From NCBI GenBank assembly GCA_013365365.1, contig JABVXU010000102.1, positions 1 to 64,000 of the forward strand: 64,000 nt of DNA, read 5' to 3'. The translations under genes and the position numbers were made by a program. This document shows, one piece after another, positions 26,347 through 39,888 of the stretch (position 1 is the first letter of the stretch; every line of letters starts with the position of its first letter). The notes beneath the pieces are model-generated. The model made no database searches. It was not told the origin of the DNA and worked only from the letters and a program-made list of their open reading frames with translations. Source of the DNA: Cruorifilaria tuberocauda (lineage: Eukaryota > Nematoda > Chromadorea > Rhabditida > Onchocercidae).

Positions 26347-29300
26347 TTACTAGATATATATGTACGTGGTGTGCATTCATGTATGCTCGTCTATTTGATT
26401 AAAATCTTCTGAACAACCTTCATAAATCTTTCAACAACATTTTTTAACAGCACATTTTTCCACTTTAACAATACGTCGTGTTTTGTATTTACTGGGTGGT
26501 CCTGGTTATGAATTTGTGTATACATGCACACTTCATATTCGGAACTACCTTATTCGAAGTTTGCTTCTAACTTCTTGATAAACATGCTAGCTAGAATATA
26601 ACATTAGATACTGTTTTACTAACAATATTTTTTTGTACGTTAATTGTACAAGTTTTAAAAGGATTTGAAATTCACGAATTTCATTCTAATCTTATTTTCA
26701 TGAACAATCATAGTAATCATTGTTAAGCTTTGCGGACTCATAATCCAGTTCCCAATTCTTCCTTATCACTTCGGAGAACAACTCTCATTATTATAGAATC
26801 TCATGATAAAGTTTTAGTTCATAATGCTATACTAATTTTCACTTCTTTCCTCATCTCTTTACACAGTGTTTTTGGAGCATATGGTAGCCCAACTGCAAAT
26901 AATTGTCGTTTCAAAATTCTGGGTTTCCAATCCAGTCTATATTGCTCGCTATTATGAACTGCATAGTTTTTAAGAATTAATTTCGCGTGGTTTATTTCGT
27001 ATTTTGTTTGCAGTTTTAACCAGCGTGTAAATGAACGGTATGGACCTTCAGAGCTCTTCGAAAGGTCCCTTCGGCTCTATGTTCATTGGCAGAGCGATTG
27101 GTGACGTATTGGCTTTGCTAAGTTTATTGTGCAATATAATATATTATTATTCAGTTATTTAGAAATAAAAGTATCTGCTGGAAGAATGAGGGAGTAGTTA
27201 AGGAAAAAATTTCTTTTTCTATTTATATTAATGAATAAAATGTTTTTGACAAAAACAATTTATTTGTTATGTGACAGTTCTAAGAAACAGTTCTACCCTC
27301 GTTTTACACAACCGTTATTTTGGCAAGATGCTATGATAGTTTCTCACCTTCAAGTTAATTTAACAAAGAAAACTTCGAGGTTGATGAACAAAATTGATGG
27401 AGTTATTTCGTCAAATAAATTTTTTCACCTGATTTGGTAAGCTCTAAAAGTGATAAACTTTATTGAAAAAATTATTCTGTAAATTATCTTACAATCCCCA
27501 GTGCTCACATTATTTCAAACATTGATATCATCGGGTATGGTGCAAATTAGAATTGCAATTCAATCAATGTAGCAGGATGTCTCAAAGATCACTTCGTGAA
27601 AGTTGAAAATACCTTTGAGTGTGTGAATTTCTGGATGGCAAATTACTGTGACAAACACAATTCATTTGACGATATTAAGAGATGAATATTACGTCTCCCG
27701 TACCCAAAAACATTAACGGCAATCATCAAATAATTTTTTATTTCAATATAAATTTAATTCACTGTAGGAATATATAATTCTCGGAGTTGCATCATCACTA
27801 TTTCTGTCAAGTTGAGAGTTCATCGTTACTAGTTATTTTATCATAATAAAACATGAAAATATTTTATACATTAACATGGAAATCAATTAAAAAAGGTTAC
27901 AAACTTTTCTGATGTCTAGACAATTAGATATCAAATGATAATAGGATATCATAGTGCTAAGCAAAAGCATCAGGATAGTATTAGTTGAGATAGTGAGAGT
28001 ATTTAAATTGAGAATGAATGATTGTGAGTGCATAGAGGGAAAGTTACCATTTAAGAATTGGTGCTATATCGATTCTGAATAAATGTTATTCTTCCTCTGA
28101 AAATAGTGACGGCATTCCCGACGTACTACTACACGCATCCTTCATGTCACACTGTTTTATCCCAATCTGTGAGCAATACAATCTGAAAATTCATTTACTG
28201 TTGTGTTGTGTGTAGAGATGTGTTGTCCGCAGAATAGCCATTAATCATTTCCATTTAAAAAATGGGACCGAAAGGAAAAGGATACGGTTTAAGCTTTTTC
28301 CATATATGTTCAGATTCAACAGTTTAACTTTCTCATTATCCAAATTGAAGAGATCCCATTGTTTCACTTGTTATCCTGCACTTCCCAATACTTCACCACA
28401 TAACAGTTTTGCTTTTCTCGGCTATTTTTTACCCTCTCTATTCCATACAGTTATTTTTTGATTTGTTTTCAATTTAAGATATAGTTTAAGCCATTTCAGA
28501 AATATTTACCTCACTTATATCGTTTATTTCTCCGCTTATTTCATCTTTGCAAACTGCTGGACATACTTTATTTGAATCAATCGAAGTCTACATTACAGTA
28601 ACCAATCGGTTCTTTCTTATTTCACAGTATCTGAAGCAAATCTTGTCATGTTTGATCATACCAAAAAGCATTTAATATTTGTTCTCCTTTTCGTAATCTC
28701 TTATCTCTCACTTTATTGCAGAGCATGACACATCTATAGCTTTGGTGTATAGTCATTGAAAAATAGCGAACTTGGTTGTTTTACAATATTAATTTTACTC
28801 ACTAGTCAAAAATCTGATTAGTATTTGGCAGGAAAATTCCATTTTAAAATAGAAATATGATATGCTTCCATTTGAAGCAACATTTCTTCTTTGACTTAAA
28901 GCTGTATATCCATAATATATATTCATTTATTACCTGTTATTATTATCTCATTGCTTCTAGTGAACGTACCTTAGACATGTTACAGTATTTTCTACCAATT
29001 CTGTTGATCAGGACAGGATCTTTTTTGTTAAAAAATGATCAACAGGAATAATATTCAGTAGATATCATGACAATTAATAAATTCCTGGCAGGTAATTTCC
29101 CCAGTTTTTTAATGTTCAGTACCATGAGTCCTTCATGGATTAATTTGGAAAATTTTTTTTTTTTGGATTTTTTTTAATTAATTTAATTTTTAATTAATTT
29201 TTTTAAATAAATAATTTGGAAAACTGAGATTTAGGCATTTATTTTGAAATTTTAGGCTATAATGATAAGCACTTACCATAATGATAAGAAATTAAAGGTA

Positions 29301-30454
29301 AAAGAACTGGGGACTGCAAGGGACAGCAGTAGAGTTCGTAGCTTGATTATTGGCTGAACCGGACTAGTAGTGTCGAAGGACCGCCAGCTTATTCGGTGCC
29401 CTCCTACTCTTCTCAAATGATATAGTATCTGCTCTTTCGAGGCAACTTGATAAAAGTCATAATGCAGTTGGTCTATAGAATCTTCCTTACTTCCTCCTTT
29501 CTCTCCTCCTCTCTCCCTCCTTTTCTTTTCGTCTCCCTTTTTCCCTATCCACTTCTTTTGAAATTATTGAAGTCGTATTTTCTGCTTTGTCCCCAAATAT
29601 TTCACAGAACTGAGCCATTACAACATCTCAAAGTATCATCATACACAATAACATCTTTAACTCTTTTGTGCAATGAAACTCATGTGAATCTCTAATGTCG
29701 AAAATAAGCTCCTCACTTGTTGTTAGGGATTGTTAGGGAAAGTTCTGTATATTAAAATATATACCAAAGTACATTGAAATAATATTTGACACCTGAAAGT
29801 ATATTATCAAAAGCAGTGTCGATTCTTTTCATTACAGTTTGATTTTGATTTTTATTGATATATATAGATCTCTGATTAGAATCCATGAATAAAGAACCCT
29901 AACCTTTTAAGCACTCTTTTATTTTATGAGATTTTAAGTACTCATTATGACTCGTTGTAACCTTTATTACCTTTAATCATATCAAATTTCTAGTATAATA
30001 TGAATTTAAATATCACTACACTGGAATACTGCACAGATCACATATTTAACGCTTAACCGATGGGAATATTAGAATAAGATGTATCTTTTACCTCCATTTT
30101 TTCTTGTTCGTAACGGCGATTGAATAAGTTCACAGTGTGCATTTTCACACTTCATTCTGAACCACTTAAGAAAAACGTCAGCGGATAGATTTTCTCTATT
30201 TGTCACAAAGTAAATTTCTATTACAATGATTACATTTGTCTTTTTTTGTGCATAAGTTGTAAAGCTTTTGTAATGTTTAATTTGTGTAAAAAGTATCATT
30301 ACAAAATTTTGCTTGTTTTATCAAATTTATTAATATTTCATCCTGCTGAATAAACTGTAAGTGAAAGTATATTTTTTAGTGAGTTGTAGATATAAAAATC
30401 ATTTCTGGTTAGCGGAAGACTTGAAGTTTCCAAATATGATAAAATCAGTTCCAG
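26347..30454. other. Gene desert, second part
   Basis: No coding exon is supported. 29140-29220 is a low-complexity A/T tract. The open frames at 26730-26957, 27231-27440, 28857-29051 and 29447-29695 show no domain, no consistent splice sites and skewed composition. The promoter of the downstream prickle gene should lie near the right end but has no recognisable element. Confidence 0.5.
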
Positions 30455-30461
30455 GTGTGAA

Positions 30462-33400
30462 ATGAATGGAGGATGTTTATCACCAGCATCCAGAATACGT
30501 ATTGCAGCAGATGTTCACCGTAACAGCACAAGTGACGATGACAGTGGTTGCGTGCTAGAAGAATACTCTTGGGTACCAAGTGGCATCAAACCTGATATGG
30601 TCTTTTATTCTTACTCATTCATTTGTTTTAACTACATAAACTTCTCAATTTACATTAAATCTTTCACTGATTCAAATATTTATAATTTAATAGCATGGAA
30701 AATTTGAAGTAATTTCCATTGCTGCAGTTTCAGTTATGATTAACTGCCCTATGGGACTAATGACACTGCGAACATTTGACTTCGTTTCTATCTTTTTCGG
30801 TTCCTTTTTCTTTTTTCAACTCAAAAAATTGGGTAATGGGGATAGTTCGTCTACGATTAATTTCCACTAATTTATATAATAAATTTCCTGTCTAAAGTTT
30901 GGTTTACATGATAAGGTGTAAAATTCATTGCTTGATATAATTTTTGGAGTTTAAATTTGGTTTTCTGCTATTTCGAAAGATTCAAGAAATGCCTTGTATC
31001 TTCGTAGATAAAATGAGCTGCAAATTTAGGTTCATATGTATTTCGCTTGTCTACCGGAAGACAAAATACCTTATATAAATTCAACTGGTGAAGAATGGCG
31101 AACACGCCAGTTGCATTATCAATTACCACCACAAGATTCTGATGCAGGGTATTGCGGTAAGTTAAGCAACAAGGAAATACGTGAACTAATACAATTTGAA
31201 GTGGGTCGGAAACGTGAGTGCCTTGGACGTGGTATAATTGAACAGCTCCCATACGATAATAAACGACGGCATTGCCATCAGGTTTTACAATTTCCCCTTA
31301 ATCGCAAACATTGAATTTAAATAGTGTCCGTACAGTCTTCTGAATGGTTTCATACTTTTACCTTGATCGTGACATTATCCATTTATTTAAATAACTTTGA
31401 TAGTTTTTTGGTTGGAAGTTACTTGAAATTGCTGAGCACTATTCAATTCGATCTGTCAAATTGACTGAATTGCAGTGCAAGGGATCATTACATGAAGGGA
31501 ACCTGGTGATCAGTGCGGAAAGGTTCGGGCGTGATGTACACTGGCATCCGCAGTGCTTTGTTTGCACGGAGTGCTCAAATCTCCTCGTTGATTTGATTTA
31601 TTTTAAGCATGGGGCCGACGTATATTGCGGCCGACATCATGCAGAACAAATCAAGCCTAGGTGTGCTAAATGTGATGAGGCAAGTTCAATTCCATACCGG
31701 CATTTTACTCCAATTATTTTCCTTTTGTTTTCTATTAAATATTCATGCCTTGGATATCTCAATCGCCACTACTTCGCACGCACTCTAAATTGCATATGCA
31801 GATTCATGGGGTTTATCATATACTATCAGTCCTTGGCAGATAGGACTGAAGGTTCGTGTGACGGCTGTTCCTTGTCTACAGAGTGAGAGAATTTTGACTT
31901 TGGGCCGGATATGTTGAGGTCAGTAGTGGTTTGCAAACATTCCCAGACGTTCACTACATGTGCAGTGTTATATCGATCCTCAAGTCCTTTCCATCTCTAA
32001 TCTATCCATTTCAAAAACCTTTACTCCAGCCTATATTATGAATTTAAATGTCATTCGGAGCCGTCGATCCTCTTTTCAGACTATGAACGAAACAGTAATA
32101 AAATAAAGAAATATGAAGCGAATATCTAAGCAGTGTAGGAAGTACTGTTTTCAAAATTATTCGCATGAAAGCGCTTATCGTTAGTTACCATTTTCCTCAG
32201 ACAAAAGAAACTTCCAAAGATGCCTACAATCACGTTTTGAATTATAGAAGTAGCGAACTTTAATACCGCAAATTAAACGCCAGTTTATCATCAAATAACA
32301 GTCAACATCAACTGACGTGAGAAAAAACGGAAAAATTCCTCGATTAAGATTTTGTTCAATTTAACTGTATTTTTTAAGTAGCTCTGGAGCAGGTTTCCAA
32401 AGCAAAAGCAAATTTTCTGGGAGAAATTTGTGAGGGCCCAATGAAGAACGGTTTTATGATGCTAACTGCAGCAAAATAATATTGTATTTCGTTGGGATAG
32501 ATTACAATCCAATAGTAAAATCGAAGACGAACTTTGATAGCGCGCGAAATTTTCTTAAATTTTCAGTTTTAATTAATATTAAATTAGATGTTGATACCAT
32601 TTTTAAAATCGATTTGTTTTAATCCTGATTTACAACATATACAATTTGTATTTCGAGCTACTCGTTGATCAGTTGTAAACAAAATTACAAACTCACTATG
32701 ACAGCATATCTCACTGTGTTGATTATTCTGTCTGCCCAATCTGCTCCGTTTATAAACAACGGATATCGATGTGGGTTGATGATGAGTTGGAGCTCGATGC
32801 ATCAGTAACCACTTATTTTTGTAATGTATTGCATACATTACACACATGCATACGCACACGTGCTCGTTGTTTATGTGCAACTTACTGACACCATTAAAAC
32901 TGCAAGTGTCTAGTAAACTATCATTATTGACTGCATGACCAATGTTAACATAGAAAAATAAACACATCACGGACCACGCTAGATGATCGAGTGAGCTTCG
33001 ACGTGCCGTAATCAGTCATTTTATAATCTTGATTCCAGGTGAGGTAATATCAAGAATGATGCTTAAAGAATGAAAATAAAAGGGAACCATGTTGCAGTTT
33101 CGTCTAATAGTTCAAGATTTTCATTATTAGCGTTTGCTTATGACTATTGATCTTTGCATGCAAGACGAATACTGTTAGATTCCTAAATGACATTTATAAA
33201 CTTCATATCCTTTCTACCGATCACACATTTCAATATATTACTGCAGTTGGATTATTGCTTCCTTAACTGTCTACAATTAATTATATTGAATAAAAAATAA
33301 GGCCTGGATCGACGATTCTTATGGAAAGAATATGAATATGAATCTTCTATATATTTCACGTCTTTTTTCCATCTCTTAAATTTTTTTAGCATCTGGATGA

Positions 33401-35685
33401 GTAAAATGAAATTCGTGACTACTATAACGATTATAATTTTTCCTGTTTCAAATTTGAGATTTGCAAAATTTCAGCTAATATTCAGTGAAGAATGTACGGA
33501 AGCGGAAGGAAGGACATGGCATATGGCACATTTCTCATGCTTAGACTGTGGTGTTCAACTCGGAGGACAAAGGTATTTTTCACAGTTTTTCTCGACATTA
33601 TCAGATAATATCATTTTTTTTCAAAAGATATCCATATTTCCTGGTCATTTACAGGTATATCGGGAGAAATAATAGAATAATATGTATGTCTTGTTATAAT
33701 CAAAATTCCTTACTCATTTGTAATACCTGCGGAAAAGAAATTGTTGTCGATGAACCACATATAATTCAGGTGTGTTGCCATTACGAATATTGTTCTTTAC
33801 TTCTTCGTCATCATCGTGTCAGTCACCGTTTGATGACGAATTATACCGTTTGAGATGTAAGGTCTCATTTCAGATACCGGTATGCTGTTATGTATGTTCC
33901 AGAGCACTGCAAAATCTATTTTAATACTGTAATCACATTGATGGGTAGAGTAATAAGGAGAAAAGCTACCTGTATGAGTCAAGGAAATCATGTTTGACTT
34001 TGTGTATTAAGCAACAGTTCACACAAGAGGTTTTACTTTCCACTTGTAAGTCTGAGCTTTAGCCATGGATTCCATATATTCATATATGTGTCACTATCGG
34101 AGAGTCAATCGGAAATGCAAAAGCGTCAAAAAAATTTTATGAGAATGCAATTTCAGAATGATATACACTGGCACGCTGACGAGCGTTGTTTCTGTTGTAA
34201 TGGATGTGGTAAAAATTTGTTGGGAAAGAAATATTCGTTTACAGACAAAAAGTTATACTGCGGTACAGACGCGAATTGTGGAAAACGGTATTCAAAGGTA
34301 ATCTATATGTGATATTTTTTTTCATTCTTAATGGCAGTATTGTTAGCTTCATTTGCATGATAAATTGCTGTCTATAATTTGTTTCCTGTTTTTCAGCAGT
34401 TCATGAATCATTTGCTCTGTACTCATTTATTTATAAACTTCTCATCATCCCTCCCATAAAACTCACAATTATAATCGTGCGATGGTACAGTCATGTACGA
34501 AGTAATTACACTGATGTTTCAGGTGACTTTTGATAGCAAAGTGATATCCATTCCAAATAGACGGCGAGGATTGGTACCGGAATCACCTTCTCGAGATTCT
34601 TCTTCACCACCAGCTGAAAATATCTATGAAACTGTTCTACCATGTTCATCGAGGGAATCAGTTAGCATAAATGGAAATGAATATTTTCGAGGGTAACACC
34701 TCATTTTTGCGACAACATATATCTCATTTGTTATTATATCTGATTGATCTTTTGACCTACGGATGTTTGAAATAATGATTTTTGATGGCACTACAAATAT
34801 CTTAGGTGTCGATCACACAGCGCTGATGTTAGGCGACCGTGCTGTGATGAATATCGCCACAAAGAATATTGCAAGAAAAAGAGTGATTATGAAAGTAAAA
34901 ACCAGAATCATTATTCGCGGATGCCACCGCCCTCACTATTGCTTAGGCTTAGAAAAAAACATGAACAATGCAGGTAATATTGAAAATCCATTGTTGTAAT
35001 TTTACCCGGACTTCTATTGAGTAACAAAATGAAAAATAGGACAAGAAAAAATTTTTTTGTTCTGAAATTTGAAATTTGCGCTATATATATAGTATTTTGA
35101 AATACCAAATAAGACCTAATGTGATAATCAGTGTTCTGCATCAAACGATAATCTGCGATATAAGCAAATCCATAAACCTAGCTTTTAATGATGTTTTTCT
35201 TTTGTAAAACTCTATTTTGGTAGGCTTTTACATGCTGTATTGGACAAAATTTGTACATGGAACTGGACATTCTTAGAAAGTTAAAAGGATAATTTAAATT
35301 TTCAGTTCATGCAGTTCGTCCGAAAGCGATGATGATGATGTTTATCTATTAAATTATTTAGCTGCTTCTTTTTCTCAGTTCAACAAAACAGTTGTAAGTT
35401 TCTTTTTTTAGCTGTGAGTTAATATCTCTGTTATGTGAATTTCGAAAAACATTTTTTCTGTTTGCTTCACCATCCATTATAAGAATTGGTGCTTCTAATT
35501 CGGAAAAATTAAGTGATTGAATTCCAGTCACAATTTATCCTAAACGACTCTTTATCTTATTATTATTGGAAGTAAAACAGATTTTACTGCAGAATACAGT
35601 TCAAAACAACGGGAGTTATAAGCCAGTAGTCAACAGAATACAATCGACAAAGAATAAATCATCGAGTAATTGTATAGTGTCGTAA
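30462..35685 (+). CDS. prkl-1: Prickle homologue: PET domain, three LIM domains, CaaX terminus
   Basis: Prickle is a cytoplasmic, membrane-tethered core component of planar cell polarity that works with Van Gogh opposite Frizzled/Dishevelled; in nematodes it guides neuronal and epithelial polarity. Ten exons keep phase: 30462-30599, 31030-31281, 31476-31679, 33475-33572, 33655-33769, 34157-34297, 34523-34692, 34806-34973, 35306-35393 and 35593-35685, giving 488 residues. The PET domain (about 27-128) reads [39 protein letters not shown] and GRGI. LIM1 starts with CHQC (128-131) across an intron, LIM2 with CAKC (193-196) and LIM3 with CNTC (253-256); the zinc-binding Cys/His residues look complete. 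The tail (317-488) is short, contains [10 protein letters not shown] as in other Prickles, and ends in CIVS, a prenylation box. Intron 3 is about 1.8 kb with a GC donor. The ATG lies 7 bases after an acceptor (30453-30454), which suits spliced-leader addition, though an upstream coding exon is not excluded. Testin and Espinas-type proteins are related, but the CaaX and serine-acidic tail favour Prickle. Confidence 0.94.
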
Positions 35686-36565
35686 AGTGTGGTGTTTGAT
35701 TTCATTAAGATTAATGATTGATATCTAAAATTTCTTGTATACCATGATTGATATGCAGTGTATTTTCTTCTGTAATACTGTGCCTTTGCAAATGGATGTT
35801 TTTATGTGATTCCCCAATGTTACTGGGAAGTTATGGATCCTCAATACCAACATGCAAATTAAAATTGAACTGTTAGCTATAAGTAAATATTCGCTGTGTG
35901 TTTATAAAACATATTAAAATGATGTTGATTACGCTTGCAGATTCATGCGCTATGCAATATCAGATTGAATTAAAATTCTACTCCGTGATGTATGTGACCT
36001 AATGAATTTGATTCTATATCATATGATGTTCATCGACTTCCACCTACATAAAAAGTTCACCAAGATTGGTTCTCAGAGTGAGTTTGTGTGCAGGATTATT
36101 GAGCGCTGTGTCCTGTGTGAGTGTTGCTTTCAGGAAATATAAAAATAATCCAGAAAATTCTGAAAAGTAAAGGAGGTCAAAAGATTCAATGACATGAAGA
36201 GCAACATCCCGATGTATGATGGCGGGAGATTTCCTGTGTGAATGAGTATTAATTTCATCGTTTATTGATACTGCGAGGAAATGTGGTGTCTCATTTTCTG
36301 GTCCTATGAATTGTGAAAAAACCGTTTATGTATGGAAATCCTTAAATTTATGTAAATGAAGGAATATATGTAAAAAGAGAAAAAGAAATAACCAGAACTG
36401 GGAAAGGTATGAGAGGTTCCATGCGAGCCTCATGTTAGCCGATAAAACTTATTCATTGCATAGTAGTCTAATTTGTATGTTGTTGGTTTTACAGAGGTTC
36501 AGTAGTAAAGTATAATTAAATTGTCTCTTTCCTTCAATTTACTAACTAAAAATTCGCCATTACAG
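35686..36565. other. Spacer between prickle and the next gene
   Basis: About 0.9 kb with no coding potential. It should contain the prickle 3' UTR and, on the right, the acceptor at 36564-36565 that probably begins the next transcript. No terminator-like or regulatory motif was identified with confidence. Confidence 0.5.
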
Positions 36566-36571
36566 TTTTCA

Positions 36572-38339
36572 ATGACTTCGAAGCTGACGGACTCCTTCAA
36601 AAGTTTGCGCTTGATTCCCATACCGTTTGGTGAATACCAGGAAAATAATTCCAACACTCCTCCTATTATGGTTCGTATTTTAAAACTTTTCGTTAACTTA
36701 TTGGAACTCATGAAGTATGTCATTTCCAGAAAATACGGGAATAACATTCTTTATTCTTTACAATAAACTTTGTATAAGAACTAGATAAAGTCTTCGCTTC
36801 AGGTTAACTTTCGTTTACCAGATTTATGGCGAACTCTACCAATAGAATTTACGAATGATAAAGAGCGCTTATTCACTGACCCTGCAATCATATGCAAGCT
36901 TTCTAAAGTCTGCGCCGATAAAGTTGAAAATCTTGTGTGTGTAACATGCTATTCACTTCATTCCTGACATAAATATCACTTACTATAGATGCAGTGACGC
37001 TATCAATTCATTTTGATCATATAAGTTTTAAAAAATACTCGATGGAACAGAATTTCTAGTGATTTAAAATATTGATAAATATAAGGTATTGTTAATTATT
37101 ATATATGATTAATTCCAGGAAAAGGCAGGACAGGAGCTCATCATTCGATTAAACAATGTAACCCGTGATGCTATGGAGCGTGTGCTTTTTGCTACCTGCC
37201 CAACAATATACGGACAATATCCAGTTCCTCCAACAGGTACTAATCTTTAATTTACTTTGTTTCATCTCCCATTAACGAAATAAATACATTAGCCCACTAC
37301 TTCAGTTTTCGATATTGGTATTATTTGTCCAGTTGCTTGCTCTTTGCAAATGAATATGGTTATCAAGATGTGCGAGAAGGTAAAATCTTTCATAAGCTTA
37401 AAGATAAACACACTATTTTTAATATTTTTGGAACAGCTCATTGTTACAATCGTATTTCTCACCAGGTCCTGGAAAATGATATACATCCAAAACTTATGCC
37501 GATCGACTTACTCATCAATGCCTTTAGCACCGCTTATAAATGTCAATTGAAGTCGGCATTGCAAGCGAAATTATTCATCGAAATTTTGAAATGTGAGTAC
37601 TGGAAATTAAAATACTCGTTGATTCGCAATATCGAATCACCTTGCCTGCGCATTTTTTTGTGGTGAGTCCTTTTCAGTTGAATGAAATTTCGCTTCTTAA
37701 AATGATTTTGCTAGTTCTCCGGCTAATCCATGACTTCGGCATTCAAAACATAACAATAAAGGAAGCTCTTGATCTCACTACTTGTATGATTTCCGAATGC
37801 AATGAGAAGTAATTCCAGTCTGTCTTATACAGCAAAACTATCCTGTAATCATTTAAGTTTTTTGTTTCAGGAACTTCAGAGAAATGAGTCGCAGTATTAT
37901 AAATTCGAGAAGAGCACTCAAAGGACAATGTTACGTAAGAAGTAGAAAATCTTGGGTAGGCGAAGGCTTAGATCCAGCAACAAAATCATTGCTTCGACTT
38001 TGCATCTACAACGAATTACTTTTTTCACATGTCACAATAACTGTACAAACAAAAGTTTACAAATCCAATTGCAATCAATGTGAGGGAAATGCCGCGTGCA
38101 TTAAGCAAGATAGCTTCCGTATGAGAACCATCCCAAAAAAACTCTTTCTATGTCAGCAATGCAATAAGACATTGTGTTCGAATTGTGAAGCAACATTTTG
38201 TGTTGTGAAATTAGTTGAATTTTTGGGAGATGTTCGTAAAGCTGAAAAATCTCCAAATGTATTGAAGATGCTTAATGCTCTTGTTGTATTAAATTCTTCT
38301 GATCATGATGTTGCTAGGGCACTGGTAAATTTCCATTAA
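36572..38339 (+). CDS. Unrecognised multi-exon gene with a cysteine-rich C-terminal segment
   Basis: I do not recognise this protein. Exons inferred from splice sites and phase are 36572-36670, 36803-36934, 37119-37236, 37306-37379, 37466-37592, about 37715-37808 and 37871-38339, about 370 residues ending in TAA. The ATG is 6 bases after an acceptor at 36564-36565, suiting trans-splicing. The N-terminal part has basic and amphipathic segments (SKLTDSFKSLRLIPIPFG, LPDLWRTLPIEF). The last exon has clustered cysteines spaced C-x2-C-x5-C and, 30 or so residues on, C-x2-C-x4-C-x2-C-x4-C, which could bind zinc. No signal peptide or membrane helix is clear. The exon 5 to 6 junction is problematic. 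The best acceptor (37676-37677) gives a stop in the carried frame, although that exon is open in another frame. A weaker acceptor at 37713-37714 restores the frame. That it is a gene is likely; the exact structure is not settled. Confidence 0.6.
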
Positions 38340-39888
38340 TGACGTTTTTGTTAGTTTCTAGAATCAGAATGAAATTACTGCTATCCCTTATCACAATCTC
38401 TACTTCTGATACTGTTGTAAAAATCATGCGTGCAAAGCCTGTTTAAAGATAATTGATAAAAGTATGATACTTCGGCGGAAGTGAACTATTCACCCTGTCA
38501 CTTTCCACTTTTCACTCTACCAGATATTTTTTTAATGGTGACATGAACTATTCTAAAGAGTATAACCGATTTATCTATACTGTGGCACTAAGTGAAATTT
38601 GTATTCTCTCTGTTATTTGAATGAATGTTATATCTTATGATCACATGCAGTTATCTTGCTATATTTCGGATTTCGAATGTTGCACTCTATTCTTCCGAAT
38701 TTTATGTTACTCCTTTTAACGTGAACAGTGGAAATACTATTAGTTGCAGCATCATTCGTGTTGACTGTTGTTGAATCGTTCAATTCCAAACTGAAGATTT
38801 GTGACTTCATGTTTCATAACTGTAGCTAATTCTTTACAGTGAGGCAGATGCAAAACCAGTAATTAAATGGACCTAAATAAATCTTTGTAAGATAAACCAG
38901 TCAAATAAAGATGAAATTGAGGAACGTTTTATAGTCAACCAAACTTTCCAAGAAAACTGTAATAAGCTACAGCAATAAGTGAAATTAGATCTGGCGAACT
39001 CACCATCCACGAAAAGATATGTGACTCCACATTCCATGTTACTCCTTAGTTCTAAATTTTTTTACTAAATTTAATGCCATATGGAATGGTGAACGTTGAC
39101 AAACTGTATCGCAAATGAGAATTTCACTTCTATGAAATTTTTCAAACCACGAAGTGATCCAATGCTTACTTGCCGACTAATGAACACAATAAAAGTTCAA
39201 TCCTAACCGCGTTTCCAATGAAAACGCTCCTATTAGCCGCTAATTAAAGAAAATCAAAAGAGAGCAAATGATAAAATATTATTTGTTAATATACTCACGC
39301 AGTATAATAAAAAGACTTGACTGAGACCGAATTTTCGGGGAGAAATCCTTTCTTAATGAATTCTAAAGAGGATAGATTATGGCTCAAACAATTCCGAAAA
39401 CAATAAATAGGAGATAGAAATGGCAAAAAGTAATATTTTTGAGAATCATTCATTAAGACCGCCCAACAAGAGCGACATAAAAGAAGACAAGTCCAAGTTA
39501 TTTCCAAGGTCAAAAAAGAATTGATTGATTTCATATATAATTTCGGAATCAAACGTGGATCGATCATACCAAATTATATCAACTGCTCAATATTCTGAAT
39601 AAATCATGAGCAATATGGTTTCATCACATATGAATCGATTATAAGTTTGGATTATCTCTCTTCCAATCAAGCTCATAGCCAGTTAAATTAAGCTGTTAAG
39701 ACATTCCAATAATTTTTAAATATATCACATAACCTATCAATTTCCAGTAAACGCTGGTGCAGAAATATTTCGCATAATGCCTTTAAAAATGGAATATCAA
39801 AATAAAAAATGTGAAGATAAGTCAACATGGCCTTCAAAATCAGAAAAAAATCTTCACTATACTATACCATCACCGGAGAAGCGTAAAT
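38340..39888. other. Convergent intergenic region
   Basis: This lies between the stop of the unknown gene (+) and the stop of the ZIP gene (-), so it should hold both 3' UTRs. The open frames on the minus strand at 38628-38810 and 39295-39567 lack splice context and family resemblance. Nothing else was seen. Confidence 0.5.

Noticed and set aside
29140..29220. Dense A/T low-complexity tract
   Set aside because: Simple-sequence composition with no periodic unit; not a structured repeat or origin that can be supported.
33548..33853. Plus-strand ORF of 101 residues overlapping prickle exon 5
   Set aside because: Only 33655-33769 is coding, as the LIM2/LIM3 exon; the rest is translated intron on either side.
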